A stretch of 64,000 nucleotides of DNA, from positions 186,001 to 250,000 of the forward strand of contig NZ_JBGUAX010000001.1 of NCBI RefSeq assembly GCF_041821065.1, in the 5' to 3' direction. Within the stretch, counting starts at the first letter, position 1, and every line of letters starts with the position of its first letter. Shown here one piece after another: positions 35,898 to 44,066 of the stretch. Made by a program: the position numbers and the translations under genes. A model generated the notes under the pieces. The model was given only the letters and a program-made list of their open reading frames with translations, made no database searches and was not told the origin of the DNA. The stretch comes from Egicoccus sp. AB-alg2 (GTDB taxonomy: Bacteria; Actinomycetota; Nitriliruptoria; Nitriliruptorales; Nitriliruptoraceae).

Positions 35898-37421
35898 CGA
35901 CCCGCCCCTGACACGGCCGTGGCCCAACGCCTCGACGCGCTCACGCCACTGCTGCTACCGGCTCTTCGCGACAGCGCGGGCCGTCACGACCTGGACGGGC
36001 AGGTGCCGGATCTCTCGGCGGACGCGGTGCGGGCGACGCTGCAGCAGGTCGGTACGGGCCCGACGCTGGACGATCCCCACGACGAGGCGCACCTGCGGGC
36101 GTTCGAGGCGCTCGTCCAGGTCGAGTACGGCGAGGCCGGCATGCACCGCCGTAGCGCACGGCCGCTGCTGCAGGCGCTGGACGTCTCCGGCTACGCGCGC
36201 CCCTACGCCCCGGAAGAGGAACGGCGGGCGGCCCGCAGCCGCCACCTCGCCGCCTGGCCGGCCGCCATCGAGGCCGGGATCCAGACGCTCGACGCCGTCC
36301 CGGCGCCGCTCGCGACGGGGCTGCTGCGCTCGGTGCACGGGGTCGCGGTCGGCATCGAGCCGGACGAGCCACACGCCGTGGAGGCCATCGCCGCGCACGG
36401 CCGCCTCGTCGGGCACCTCGAGCGGCTGGCCGCGGACGGTGACGCCGACCCGGCGCTGGGTGGCGAGTTGCTGGCGCGGTGGCTCGGCGCCGGCGAGGCG
36501 ATGGACGTCGACCTCGGCGCGCTGGAGGAGAGCGCCGACCGCGAGCGCGACCGCCTGCGGACACTGCTCGACGAGGCCTGCCGCGGCATCGACCCCTCGG
36601 CGTCCACCGGCGAGGTCGTCGCACGGCTCCTGGACGACCATCCGGACGCCGACGGGGTGCTCACGACCGCCCGTGAGCTGACCGCCGAGGTGCTGGACTG
36701 GGTGCGCGAGTCGGGGCTGCTGCCCGACTGGGGCGGGACCTGCGAGGTGGCCCCGAGCCCACCCTCGCGACGCTGGGCCACCGCGATGATGTCGTGGGCG
36801 GCGCCGTACGAACCCGACGGGCCGTCCTGGTACTACATCACCCCGCCCGACCCGGCCTGGCCCGAGGACCGGCAGCGCTCGTGGCTGTCGGCGTTCTCGT
36901 TCACGACGCTGCCGTCGACGACGGTGCACGAGGTCGCCCCCGGCCACTTCTCGCACGGCCGGGCCCTGCGACGGCTCGACAGCGACGTGCGGCGCAGCCT
37001 GCACTCCTCGTCGTTCGTGGAGGGGTGGGCGCACTACGCCGAGGAGCTGCTCGTCGAGGAGGGCTACCGCGGCGGCGACCCGCGGTTCCAGGCCGGTGTG
37101 GCATTGAAGGCCCTGCTGCGCGTCACCCGGTTGGCGGTCGCGATCGGCCTGCACCGGCGCACGATGGGCTTCACCGAGGCGGTCGCGAGGTTCCGTGACG
37201 ACGCCCTGCTGCGTGCGGCGCCGGCCGAGGCCGAAGCGGCCCGTGGCACGTTCGACCCCACCTACGGACGCTACACGTGGGGCAAGCTCGAGCTGCTGCG
37301 GCTGCGCGACCGAGCGCGCCGTCGCTGGGGGGCGGGCTTCACGTCGCGCCGGTTCCACGAGGCGGTGCTCTCGCTGGGCGCGCCACCGCTCGGGCTGCTG
37401 CCCGCCGCTCTGGACGGTTAA
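35847..37421 (+). CDS. DUF885-family putative metallopeptidase
   Basis: A 524-residue DUF885 protein. The zinc-site-like motif is TTVHEVAPGHFSHG and a second conserved block is SSSFVEGWAHYAEELL, which supplies the third ligand (Glu) as in gluzincins of the M32/M3-like group. Members are thought to be peptidases, cytosolic or secreted; no signal peptide is seen here. GTG 35847 is chosen for its GGAG site five bases upstream; GTG 35919 lacks a site but would remove the repeat-encoded leader. Its TAA overlaps the TAA of the convergent permease gene in one TTAA. Confidence 0.83.
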   Translation: MPTAGDVPTAGDVPTAARPAPDTAVAQRLDALTPLLLPALRDSAGRHDLDGQVPDLSADAVRATLQQVGTGPTLDDPHDEAHLRAFEALVQVEYGEAGMHRRSARPLLQALDVSGYARPYAPEEERRAARSRHLAAWPAAIEAGIQTLDAVPAPLATGLLRSVHGVAVGIEPDEPHAVEAIAAHGRLVGHLERLAADGDADPALGGELLARWLGAGEAMDVDLGALEESADRERDRLRTLLDEACRGIDPSASTGEVVARLLDDHPDADGVLTTARELTAEVLDWVRESGLLPDWGGTCEVAPSPPSRRWATAMMSWAAPYEPDGPSWYYITPPDPAWPEDRQRSWLSAFSFTTLPSTTVHEVAPGHFSHGRALRRLDSDVRRSLHSSSFVEGWAHYAEELLVEEGYRGGDPRFQAGVALKALLRVTRLAVAIGLHRRTMGFTEAVARFRDDALLRAAPAEAEAARGTFDPTYGRYTWGKLELLRLRDRARRRWGAGFTSRRFHEAVLSLGAPPLGLLPAALDG

Positions 37422-38599
37422 CGGGCCGAGGACCCCGACGAGGAGGCCGCCGACTCCGCCGCGGCCTGTTCCGCGGCCTCCTGCTCGGCCTGCTCGGCCG
37501 GCGTGGGCGGGGTCTCCGCCGCCACTTGTTCCTCGAACTCCTCGGGTGGAGGCCCGGCGCGCACGTCGTCCAGGATCCGGGCGATGATCGCGGCCGTCGG
37601 CACGGCGAGGAACGCCCCGAGGATCCCCAGCAGCAGCGAGCCGGCCGTGATCACCAGCAGCACCACCAGCGGGTGCAGCCGGATGGCGCGGCCCAGGATG
37701 AACGGCTCCAGGACGTTGCTCTCGAGCTGTTGCACGGCCAGGACCAACGCCAGCACGGCGAGGCCGGTGCCCAGGCCCCCGTCAGCCAGCGCGACCAGCA
37801 CGGCCAGGGCACCGGTGCTCACGGCACCGACGATCGGGAACAGGCCACCGAAGAAGATGAGCACGGCCAGCGGCAGGGCCAGCGGGACGCCCAGGATCAC
37901 CAGGCCGATGCCGATGAAGACCGCGTCGACCAACGCGACCAGCAGCTGGCCGCGGAAGTAGGACCCGAGCGTGCTCCACGCCTGGTCCAGGGCCTGGCGG
38001 GTGCGGGCACGTGCGCGGCCCGGGAGCGTGGAGACCAGGCCGTCGCGCAGCCGGCGACCGTCCTTCAGGTAGAAGAACAGCACCACGAACAGCAGCAGCA
38101 GCCCGATCAGGACCTCGAAGGCCGCGAAGGCGGCGTCGGCGGCCTCACCGGCGTACTCGCCGATGTCGCCCACCTGCTCCTGGGCCGCGGCGATGAGTTC
38201 CGACAGGCCGCCGACCTGCAGACCGAACGGCTCGGTCTCGAGCCACGCCTCGATCTCGTCGACGCCCTCCCCGGCCGACTCGGCCAGCTCGGGGATCTGG
38301 TCGGCGACCACCGGCACCATCGCGCCGATCACGCCGACGATCAGGCCGATGCCCAGCAGGATCGAGAGCAGCGACGCCAGCGCGTCCGGCACCTTGGCCC
38401 GTCGCAGCCGGTCGGCGACCGGGCGCAGCAGCGTCGCCGGGAACAGCGCCAGCACCACCGGGATGACCAGCAACGACACCAGCGAGACGAGGTAGAGGAC
38501 CACCACCGCGACACCGAGGATCCCCAGTGTCGCCCAGGCGGTCCGGCCGGTGCGCCAGAGACGCTCCGGGCCGGGCGCGGGCGTTGACTCCTGACTCAC
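37418..38599 (-). CDS. AI-2E/PerM-family permease
   Basis: A 393-residue membrane protein with about eight helices. VVLFFYLKDGRRLRDGL and ALDAVFIGIGLVILGVPLALPLAVLIFFGGLFPIVG are the characteristic UPF0118/AI-2E blocks, the latter with the conserved P-x-x-G. A Glu/Ala/Ser-rich tail of about 45 residues ends the protein. Family members export autoinducer-2 or act as Na+(Li+)/H+ antiporters; which applies here is unknown. GTG 38599 follows GGGGGAGC. Its stop TAA (37420-37418) shares the TTAA with the DUF885 stop. Confidence 0.88.
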   Translation of the reverse strand: MSQESTPAPGPERLWRTGRTAWATLGILGVAVVVLYLVSLVSLLVIPVVLALFPATLLRPVADRLRRAKVPDALASLLSILLGIGLIVGVIGAMVPVVADQIPELAESAGEGVDEIEAWLETEPFGLQVGGLSELIAAAQEQVGDIGEYAGEAADAAFAAFEVLIGLLLLFVVLFFYLKDGRRLRDGLVSTLPGRARARTRQALDQAWSTLGSYFRGQLLVALVDAVFIGIGLVILGVPLALPLAVLIFFGGLFPIVGAVSTGALAVLVALADGGLGTGLAVLALVLAVQQLESNVLEPFILGRAIRLHPLVVLLVITAGSLLLGILGAFLAVPTAAIIARILDDVRAGPPPEEFEEQVAAETPPTPAEQAEQEAAEQAAAESAASSSGSSAR

Positions 38600-38906
38600 G
38601 CTCCCCCCTGCAAGGTCGATCTCCGGCACGGTAGGACGTGCCTGGCGCACCGGCGGCCGGCACGCCCGCCGAACGGCCGGTCCGCGCCGCCGGCCGAGCG
38701 GCTGGTCCACACCGTCGCCGCATGGGCGGCGGGCCACGCCTTACCATGTCGGACTGGACACCCAACCCCCGCACATCCGGTGTCCGTGGCCCGGACCGGT
38801 GCCGGACGGCACGCGCCCGGGGGACGAAGGTCCCCTGTAGCTGCGCCTCCGCACGCCGACGCTCACGGCGAGAAGGCACGGCCGCGCCGCGGCAGTCAGG
38901 AACGTC
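38600..38906. other. Divergent intergenic region, permease / alpha-glucan phosphorylase
   Basis: This 307-base gap must hold the promoters of both genes. A small hairpin GGGGAC-GAAG-GTCCCC lies around 38819-38834, about 70 bases before the phosphorylase start, and CTTACCATG at about 38743 is the most AT-rich spot and the likeliest -10 region. I see no gene, riboswitch or repeat. Confidence 0.4.
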
Positions 38907-41018
38907 ATGTCACGCCCGCTCCACGCCGAGCTCGCGACGCTCGCCGCCAACCTGCGCTTCGCCTGGTACGCGCCGGCCCGGCAGATCTTCGCCGACCTCG
39001 ATCCGCTCGCCTGGGAACGTGGGGAGCACGACCCCGTCAAGGTGCTCGAAGCCTGCGAGGGTCGGCTCGATGCCGTCGCCGCACGACCGGGTTTCGCCGC
39101 CCGTGTCCGCGACGCCGCCGACGACCTGCGGGCCTACCTCGCCGACGACGACACCTGGTACCGCCGCGCCGGCGGCGACCCGGACCGGGTGGTGGCCTAC
39201 TACTCGGCCGAGTTCGCGCTGACCGACTGCCTGCACACCTACTCGGGCGGGCTGGGCGTGCTCGCCGGTGACCACCTGCGCTCGGCGTCCGACCTGGGCA
39301 TCCCGCTGGTCGCCGTGGGCCTCGCGTACGGCGACGGCTACTTCCGCCAGCGCCTGGACGCCTCGGGCTGGCAGCACGCCGAGCCCGCCCACAACGACTT
39401 CACCACCGCGCCGGTCAGCCCGGTGCTCGACGAGCACGGGCGGCGGGTGACCGTCGAGGTGCCCGTCGGCGGCGGCCGCGTCCTGGTGCAGGCCTGGCAC
39501 GTGGCGGTCGGCCGGGTGCCGCTGTACCTGCTGGACACCGACGTGGACGGCAACCACCCCCACCAGCGTGCCATCACCGGCCAGCTCTACGGCGGCGACG
39601 ACGACCTGCGCCTGCGCCAGGAGCTCGTCCTGGGCGTCGGCGGGGCCCGGCTGCTCGAGATGTTGGGCATCGACGTGCAGGTGCACCATCTCAACGAGGG
39701 CCATGCCGCGTTCGCCGGGCTGGAACTGCTGCGCCGCCACCTGGACCGCGGTCAGCCGCTCGCCGCTGCGGTCGAGCAGGTCCGCGACGAACTGGTCTTC
39801 ACCACGCACACGCCCGTGCCGGCCGGCCACGACGAGTTCGGCTGGGACCTGGCGGCCTACCACCTCGCCCCGTTCGTGGAGACGTTGCCGGTCGAATTCC
39901 GAGCCCTGTGGGACCTCGCGACCGGTCCTGGCGACGAACGCTGGTCGCAGACCGTGCTCGCACTGTCGCTGGCCGGCAAGGCCAACGGCGTCGCCCGGTT
40001 GCACGGCGAGGTGTCGCGCCGGATGTGGGCGCGCCTGTGGCCCGCCCAGCAGGTCGAGGAGGTGCCGATCAGCCACGTCACCAACGGCGTGCATCCCGGC
40101 ATGTGGGTGGGACCCGAACTCGCTCGTCTCTACGACGCGCGCCTGGGTCCCGACTGGCGCGACAGCGACGCCGCCGCCACCTGGACACGGATCCGCGAGG
40201 TCGAGCCGACGCTGCTGTGGCGGACCCACGTGGCCGCCCGGCGGCGGCTGATCGGCGAGGCACGCGACCGCCTCGCCGCCCAGACCCGGCGCCACGGCGT
40301 GGGTCCCGACGGCCGTGGGCTGGACCCGGACGCCCTGACGATCGGGTTCGCCCGCCGGTTCGCGACCTACAAGCGCGCGACCCTGCTCGCGCACGACCTC
40401 GACCGGCTCGCCGAGATCCTGGGCGACGACCGTCGACCGGTGCAGGTCCTGATCGCCGGCAAGGCGCACCCGCGCGACGAGCCCGGCAAGCACCTCATCC
40501 AGCGCCTCGTCGGCCTGTCGCGCGATGCGCGGCTGAAAGGACGACTGGTGTTCCTGGAGGGCTACGACCTCGACCTGGCCGCTTCGCTGGTGGCGGGCGT
40601 GGACGTGTGGCTCAACAACCCGCTGCGCCCGCTGGAGGCATCCGGCACCTCGGGCATGAAGGCCGCCATGAACGGCGGGCTGAACCTGTCGATCCTCGAT
40701 GGCTGGTGGGACGAGGCCGTCGCCGACCTGGCCCCGCGGGCGTCGGCCGGCTTCGGCTGGGCGATCGGCGACCGCGAGGAAGGCGGAGACGAGCACACCC
40801 GCACCGCCGCCGACGCCGACGCCCTGTACCGCCTGCTGGCCGACGAGGTGGTGCCCGCGTTCTACGACCGCGACCAGGACGGCGTTCCGGCGGGCTGGGT
40901 CGCGATGATGCAGGACGCCATCGCGCTGCTCTCGCCCCGGTTCTCCACCCACCGGATGGTCGCGGACTACGTCGCCGAGGCCTACGACCTGGTCGGCCGC
41001 GACCTCGAGGTCGCCTGA
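38907..41018 (+). CDS. glgP: Alpha-glucan (glycogen/maltodextrin) phosphorylase, TIGR02094 type
   Basis: A 703-residue GT35 phosphorylase of the short actinobacterial/archaeal type. YYSAEFALTDCLHTYSGGLGVLAGDHLRSASDLG is the family's glycogen-site block, HHLNEGHAAF the loop with the catalytic-site His, and EASGTSGMKAAMNGGLNLSILDGWWDE contains the pyridoxal-phosphate lysine (Lys585). It releases glucose 1-phosphate from alpha-1,4-glucans, which pgmB does not use (that is beta) but PGM would. ATG 38907 is nine bases after GTCAGGAACG. Cytoplasmic. Confidence 0.95.
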   Translation: MSRPLHAELATLAANLRFAWYAPARQIFADLDPLAWERGEHDPVKVLEACEGRLDAVAARPGFAARVRDAADDLRAYLADDDTWYRRAGGDPDRVVAYYSAEFALTDCLHTYSGGLGVLAGDHLRSASDLGIPLVAVGLAYGDGYFRQRLDASGWQHAEPAHNDFTTAPVSPVLDEHGRRVTVEVPVGGGRVLVQAWHVAVGRVPLYLLDTDVDGNHPHQRAITGQLYGGDDDLRLRQELVLGVGGARLLEMLGIDVQVHHLNEGHAAFAGLELLRRHLDRGQPLAAAVEQVRDELVFTTHTPVPAGHDEFGWDLAAYHLAPFVETLPVEFRALWDLATGPGDERWSQTVLALSLAGKANGVARLHGEVSRRMWARLWPAQQVEEVPISHVTNGVHPGMWVGPELARLYDARLGPDWRDSDAAATWTRIREVEPTLLWRTHVAARRRLIGEARDRLAAQTRRHGVGPDGRGLDPDALTIGFARRFATYKRATLLAHDLDRLAEILGDDRRPVQVLIAGKAHPRDEPGKHLIQRLVGLSRDARLKGRLVFLEGYDLDLAASLVAGVDVWLNNPLRPLEASGTSGMKAAMNGGLNLSILDGWWDEAVADLAPRASAGFGWAIGDREEGGDEHTRTAADADALYRLLADEVVPAFYDRDQDGVPAGWVAMMQDAIALLSPRFSTHRMVADYVAEAYDLVGRDLEVA

Positions 41019-41043
41019 CCGCACCCGCTGGCGCCGGCCCGGG

Positions 41044-41997
41044 TCAGCCCGCGGCCCGGCGCAGGCGGTCCATCACCGCCCGGCCGACGCCGACCTCGGG
41101 GACGGACTCCACGACGACGACGTCGGCGCCCGCCTGCTCCGCCGCGCGCAGCGCGGCGTAGAGGTGGCGGGCGAGGTCGGCGGCGTCGGCGAAACGGGTG
41201 GCGGTGACGACCTCCGCCGGCGCCGCGTCACAGGACACCAGCGCGACCCGCTCCCCCGCCTCGATCGACTGCTTGGCCACCAGCGGCCCCTCGCCCGGGG
41301 CGACCAGGGCCACCCGGCAGCGCGGGGCGTAGTGCCGGTAGCGCGTCCCGGGCGATGCGCGGAGCGCGTCCGGGTCGGCCGTCTCCCCCACGACACCGAG
41401 GTCCTCGCGGGTGATGCTGCCCTCGCGCAGGACCACCGGGCGGGGCCCCCGGGCGTCGACGACGGTCGACTCCACGCCCACGGGGCAGGGGCCGCCGTCG
41501 ACGACGACCGCCACCGCGTCGCCGAGGTCGTCCGCCACGTGGCGGGCCTCGGTCGGTGACGGGCGGCCGGAGCGGTTGGCAGAGGGCGCCGCGACCGGGA
41601 GGTCCACGGCCCGCAACAGCGCCTCGGCGACGGGATGGTCGGGAACGCGGACGGCGACCGTGGACAGGCCACCGGTCGTGACCGACGGCAGCGTGTCCGC
41701 CGCGTCGACCACGATCGTCAACGGTCCGGGCCAGAACGTGGCCGCGAGCGAGCGGGCCAGCGGCGTCCAGCGCGACACGACCGAGCCGACCTGTCCGGCG
41801 TCGGCGAGGTGCACGATCAGCGGGTTGTCGGCCGGACGGCCCTTGGCCGCGAACACGCGTGCGACCGCGTCGGCACGACGTGCGTCCGCGCCCAGGCCGT
41901 AGACCGTCTCCGTCGGGAAGGCCACCAGCTCACCGGCGCGCAGGGCCGCACACGCACGGGCCAGCCCGTCCACGTCGGGTACCACCACGCCGGCCAT
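41044..41997 (-). CDS. tsaC: L-threonylcarbamoyladenylate synthase (Sua5/YrdC/YciO)
   Basis: A 317-residue Sua5-type protein. The YrdC domain (about 1-200) has FPTETVYGLGADA, VFAAKGRPADNPLIVH and APSANRSGRPSPT, the nucleotide/threonine site, and CPVGVESTVVD. A second domain (about 215-317) is the Sua5 extension starting SPGTRYRHYAPRC. The enzyme makes threonylcarbamoyl-AMP from Thr, bicarbonate and ATP, for t6A modification of tRNA. ATG 41997. It converges on the phosphorylase gene. Confidence 0.95.
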   Translation of the reverse strand: MAGVVVPDVDGLARACAALRAGELVAFPTETVYGLGADARRADAVARVFAAKGRPADNPLIVHLADAGQVGSVVSRWTPLARSLAATFWPGPLTIVVDAADTLPSVTTGGLSTVAVRVPDHPVAEALLRAVDLPVAAPSANRSGRPSPTEARHVADDLGDAVAVVVDGGPCPVGVESTVVDARGPRPVVLREGSITREDLGVVGETADPDALRASPGTRYRHYAPRCRVALVAPGEGPLVAKQSIEAGERVALVSCDAAPAEVVTATRFADAADLARHLYAALRAAEQAGADVVVVESVPEVGVGRAVMDRLRRAAG

Positions 41998-42072
41998 GCG
42001 CTGCTTCCTCGGTCCCGTGGGCGTCTGCCCTCACGACGCGGAGGGTAGGTCAGGACCGGGAGGCGGGCGGTG

Positions 42073-42417
42073 TCAGCCGGTGAGCCGGCCCACTTCGGCC
42101 AGGTCGAGGTGCAGCGTGACCCGGAGTGGCTGCTCCGGGCCGGGCTCGTGCCAGGCGACCGCCTCGCACGAGAGCACGTAGGGCGGTTCGAGCGAGGCCA
42201 GCAGTTGCAGGCCCGTGTGCACCTCGTCGGCGAGCGGACGCGGCAGCTCACCCAGTTCGGTCGCGTCCGGGCCCAGGACCAGCACGCGGCGCGGCTCGGT
42301 CGGACGCGACGCGAGCACCGGACGCAGCTCGACCCGGACGGTGAACGCCGCCCCGGAGCCGTCCCGCAGGGCCGCCAATCGGCGCAGGTCGGGCTGGTGC
42401 ACGGCGGTCGCGTGCAC
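42073..42417 (-). CDS. Hypothetical protein
   Basis: A 114-residue soluble protein. Visible features are FTVRVELRPVLASRPTEPRRVL, EVHTGLQLLASLEPPYVLSCEAVAWH and a C-terminal LRVTLHLDLAEVGRLTG. No signal peptide, membrane helix or known motif. GTG 42417 or GTG 42402 could start it; neither has a clear ribosome site. It precedes tsaC on the same strand. Coding-like G/C third positions throughout support it. Confidence 0.5.
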   Translation of the reverse strand: MHATAVHQPDLRRLAALRDGSGAAFTVRVELRPVLASRPTEPRRVLVLGPDATELGELPRPLADEVHTGLQLLASLEPPYVLSCEAVAWHEPGPEQPLRVTLHLDLAEVGRLTG

Positions 42418-42650
42418 GGGGAGATCGTCGCGCCCATCGACCTGCAGCCGTCGGGCACCGGCAAAATCCTGCCGCAGTCGGTCGGCCTTTCGAGACGGTC
42501 CGTCCCAGCGAAGCGACGGCGGTCCGACCCGCCACGACCGAGTCGCGGACGAACGACCAATTCGTCTGTCCGTCGGTCCCTCGGCCGGGGACCTTCGCGC
42601 AGGGCCCGCGACGAACCGCTATGACTCCGACTCCTGACGAGGAGGCAGGC

Positions 42651-44066
42651 GTGGCCGGCTCCGAGTACGACGTGGTGGTCATCGGCGCCGGCCCGGCCGG
42701 CGAGAACGCGGCCGACTACGCACGCCAGCACGGCCTGCGGGTCGCCATCGTGGAGCGCGAACTGGTCGGCGGCGAATGCAGCTACTGGGCCTGCATCCCA
42801 TCGAAGGCGCTGCTGCGACCCGGCGAGGCGCTCGCCGCCGTTCGACGGGTCCCCGCCGCGGCCGCCGCCGTGACCGGCCCCCTCGACACGGCGGCAGCGC
42901 TGCGCGGTCGCGACGCATTCGTCGCCGACTGGCACGACGACGGTCAGGTCTCCTGGCTGCAGGGAGCGGGTATCGACCTCGTGCGCGGCCACGGACGGCT
43001 CGTCGACGAGCGTGTCGTCGAGGTCGCGGCGGAGGACGGCCGCACGGCCCGTTTCAGCGCGGCCCGCGGGGTGGTGGTGGCGGTCGGGTCACGCGCCGTC
43101 CTCCCGCCGATAGCCGGACTCCACGACGTCGGCGCGTGGACCAACCGCGAGGCCACCGAGGCGGGCGCGGCCCCCCGCCGACTGCTGGTGCTCGGCGCGG
43201 GACCGGTCGGCGTCGAGCTGGCCCAGGCGTGGCGCCGGCTCGGCAGCGAGGAGGTGACCATCGTCTCGCGCGGTTCCCGGGTCCTCGGCGGCGAGGAGCC
43301 GGCCGCCAGCGAGCTGCTGGCGCGGGGCCTGCGCGCCGACGGCATCGGGCTGGAACTCGGCCGCCAGCTGACGGCCGTGCACCGCGACGACCACGACGGC
43401 CCGGTCCACGCCCGTCTGTCGGACGGTCGCGAGCTGGTCGCCGACCAGCTGCTCGTCGCCGTCGGCCGGCACGCGGCCACGGGTGACCTCGGCCTCGACG
43501 ACATCGGCGTGACGCCCGGCGAGCGCGGCTTCCTCGACGTCGACGAGCACCTGCGCGTTCCCGGACACCCGTGGCTGTACGTCGTCGGGGACGCCAACGG
43601 CCGCGCCCTGCAGACCCATCAGGGCAAGTACCAGGGCCGTCTCGTCGGCGACGCGCTGGCGGGCGTCGAGGTGCCGCCGGCCTGGGCGGACCGGCAGGCC
43701 GTCACGCGCGTCGTGTTCACCGACCCGCAGGTGGCCTCGGTCGGGCTGACCGCCGCACGGGCGCGCGAGACCGGCCTGCGCGTCCGGGAGTTGCAGGTCG
43801 GCCTCGACAGCGTGGCCGGCGGGTCGCTGCAGGGCGAGGACGTCGCGGGCCTGGCGCACCTCGTCGTCGACCTGGACCGCGACGTGGTCGTCGGCGCCAC
43901 GTTCGTCGGCCCCGGTGCCGCCGAGCTGCTGCACTCGGCGACGATCGCCGTGGCGGGCGAGGTCCCGCTGGCGCGACTGTGGCACGCCGTGCCACCGTTC
44001 CCCTCCACCTCCGAGGTGTGGCTGCGCCTGCTGGAGGCCGACCGCACCGAAAGGCACGCCTCGTGA
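42651..44066 (+). CDS. FAD-dependent pyridine nucleotide-disulfide oxidoreductase (Lpd/MerA-like)
   Basis: A 471-residue class I disulfide reductase. FAD site VVVIGAGPAGENAA; redox pair Cys43-SYWA-Cys48 in GGECSYWACIPSKALLRP; NAD(P) site LLVLGAGPVGVELA; second FAD strand WLYVVGDANG. The dimer-interface acid/base motif is HAVPPFPSTSE (His445, Glu455), nearer to the H-x-Y-P-x-x-P-T form of oxidoreductases related to MerA than to HxHPTLSE of true lipoamide dehydrogenase. Substrate uncertain. GTG 42651 is favoured by GAGGAGGCAG just upstream; ATG 42621 is an alternative. Its TGA overlaps the GH3 start (GTGA). Confidence 0.87.
   Translation: MAGSEYDVVVIGAGPAGENAADYARQHGLRVAIVERELVGGECSYWACIPSKALLRPGEALAAVRRVPAAAAAVTGPLDTAAALRGRDAFVADWHDDGQVSWLQGAGIDLVRGHGRLVDERVVEVAAEDGRTARFSAARGVVVAVGSRAVLPPIAGLHDVGAWTNREATEAGAAPRRLLVLGAGPVGVELAQAWRRLGSEEVTIVSRGSRVLGGEEPAASELLARGLRADGIGLELGRQLTAVHRDDHDGPVHARLSDGRELVADQLLVAVGRHAATGDLGLDDIGVTPGERGFLDVDEHLRVPGHPWLYVVGDANGRALQTHQGKYQGRLVGDALAGVEVPPAWADRQAVTRVVFTDPQVASVGLTAARARETGLRVRELQVGLDSVAGGSLQGEDVAGLAHLVVDLDRDVVVGATFVGPGAAELLHSATIAVAGEVPLARLWHAVPPFPSTSEVWLRLLEADRTERHAS

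Noticed and set aside
38910-41024. 704-codon open frame opposite the alpha-glucan phosphorylase gene
   Set aside because: The plus-strand frame has clear GT35 motifs and the PLP lysine; the antisense frame has no recognisable domain.
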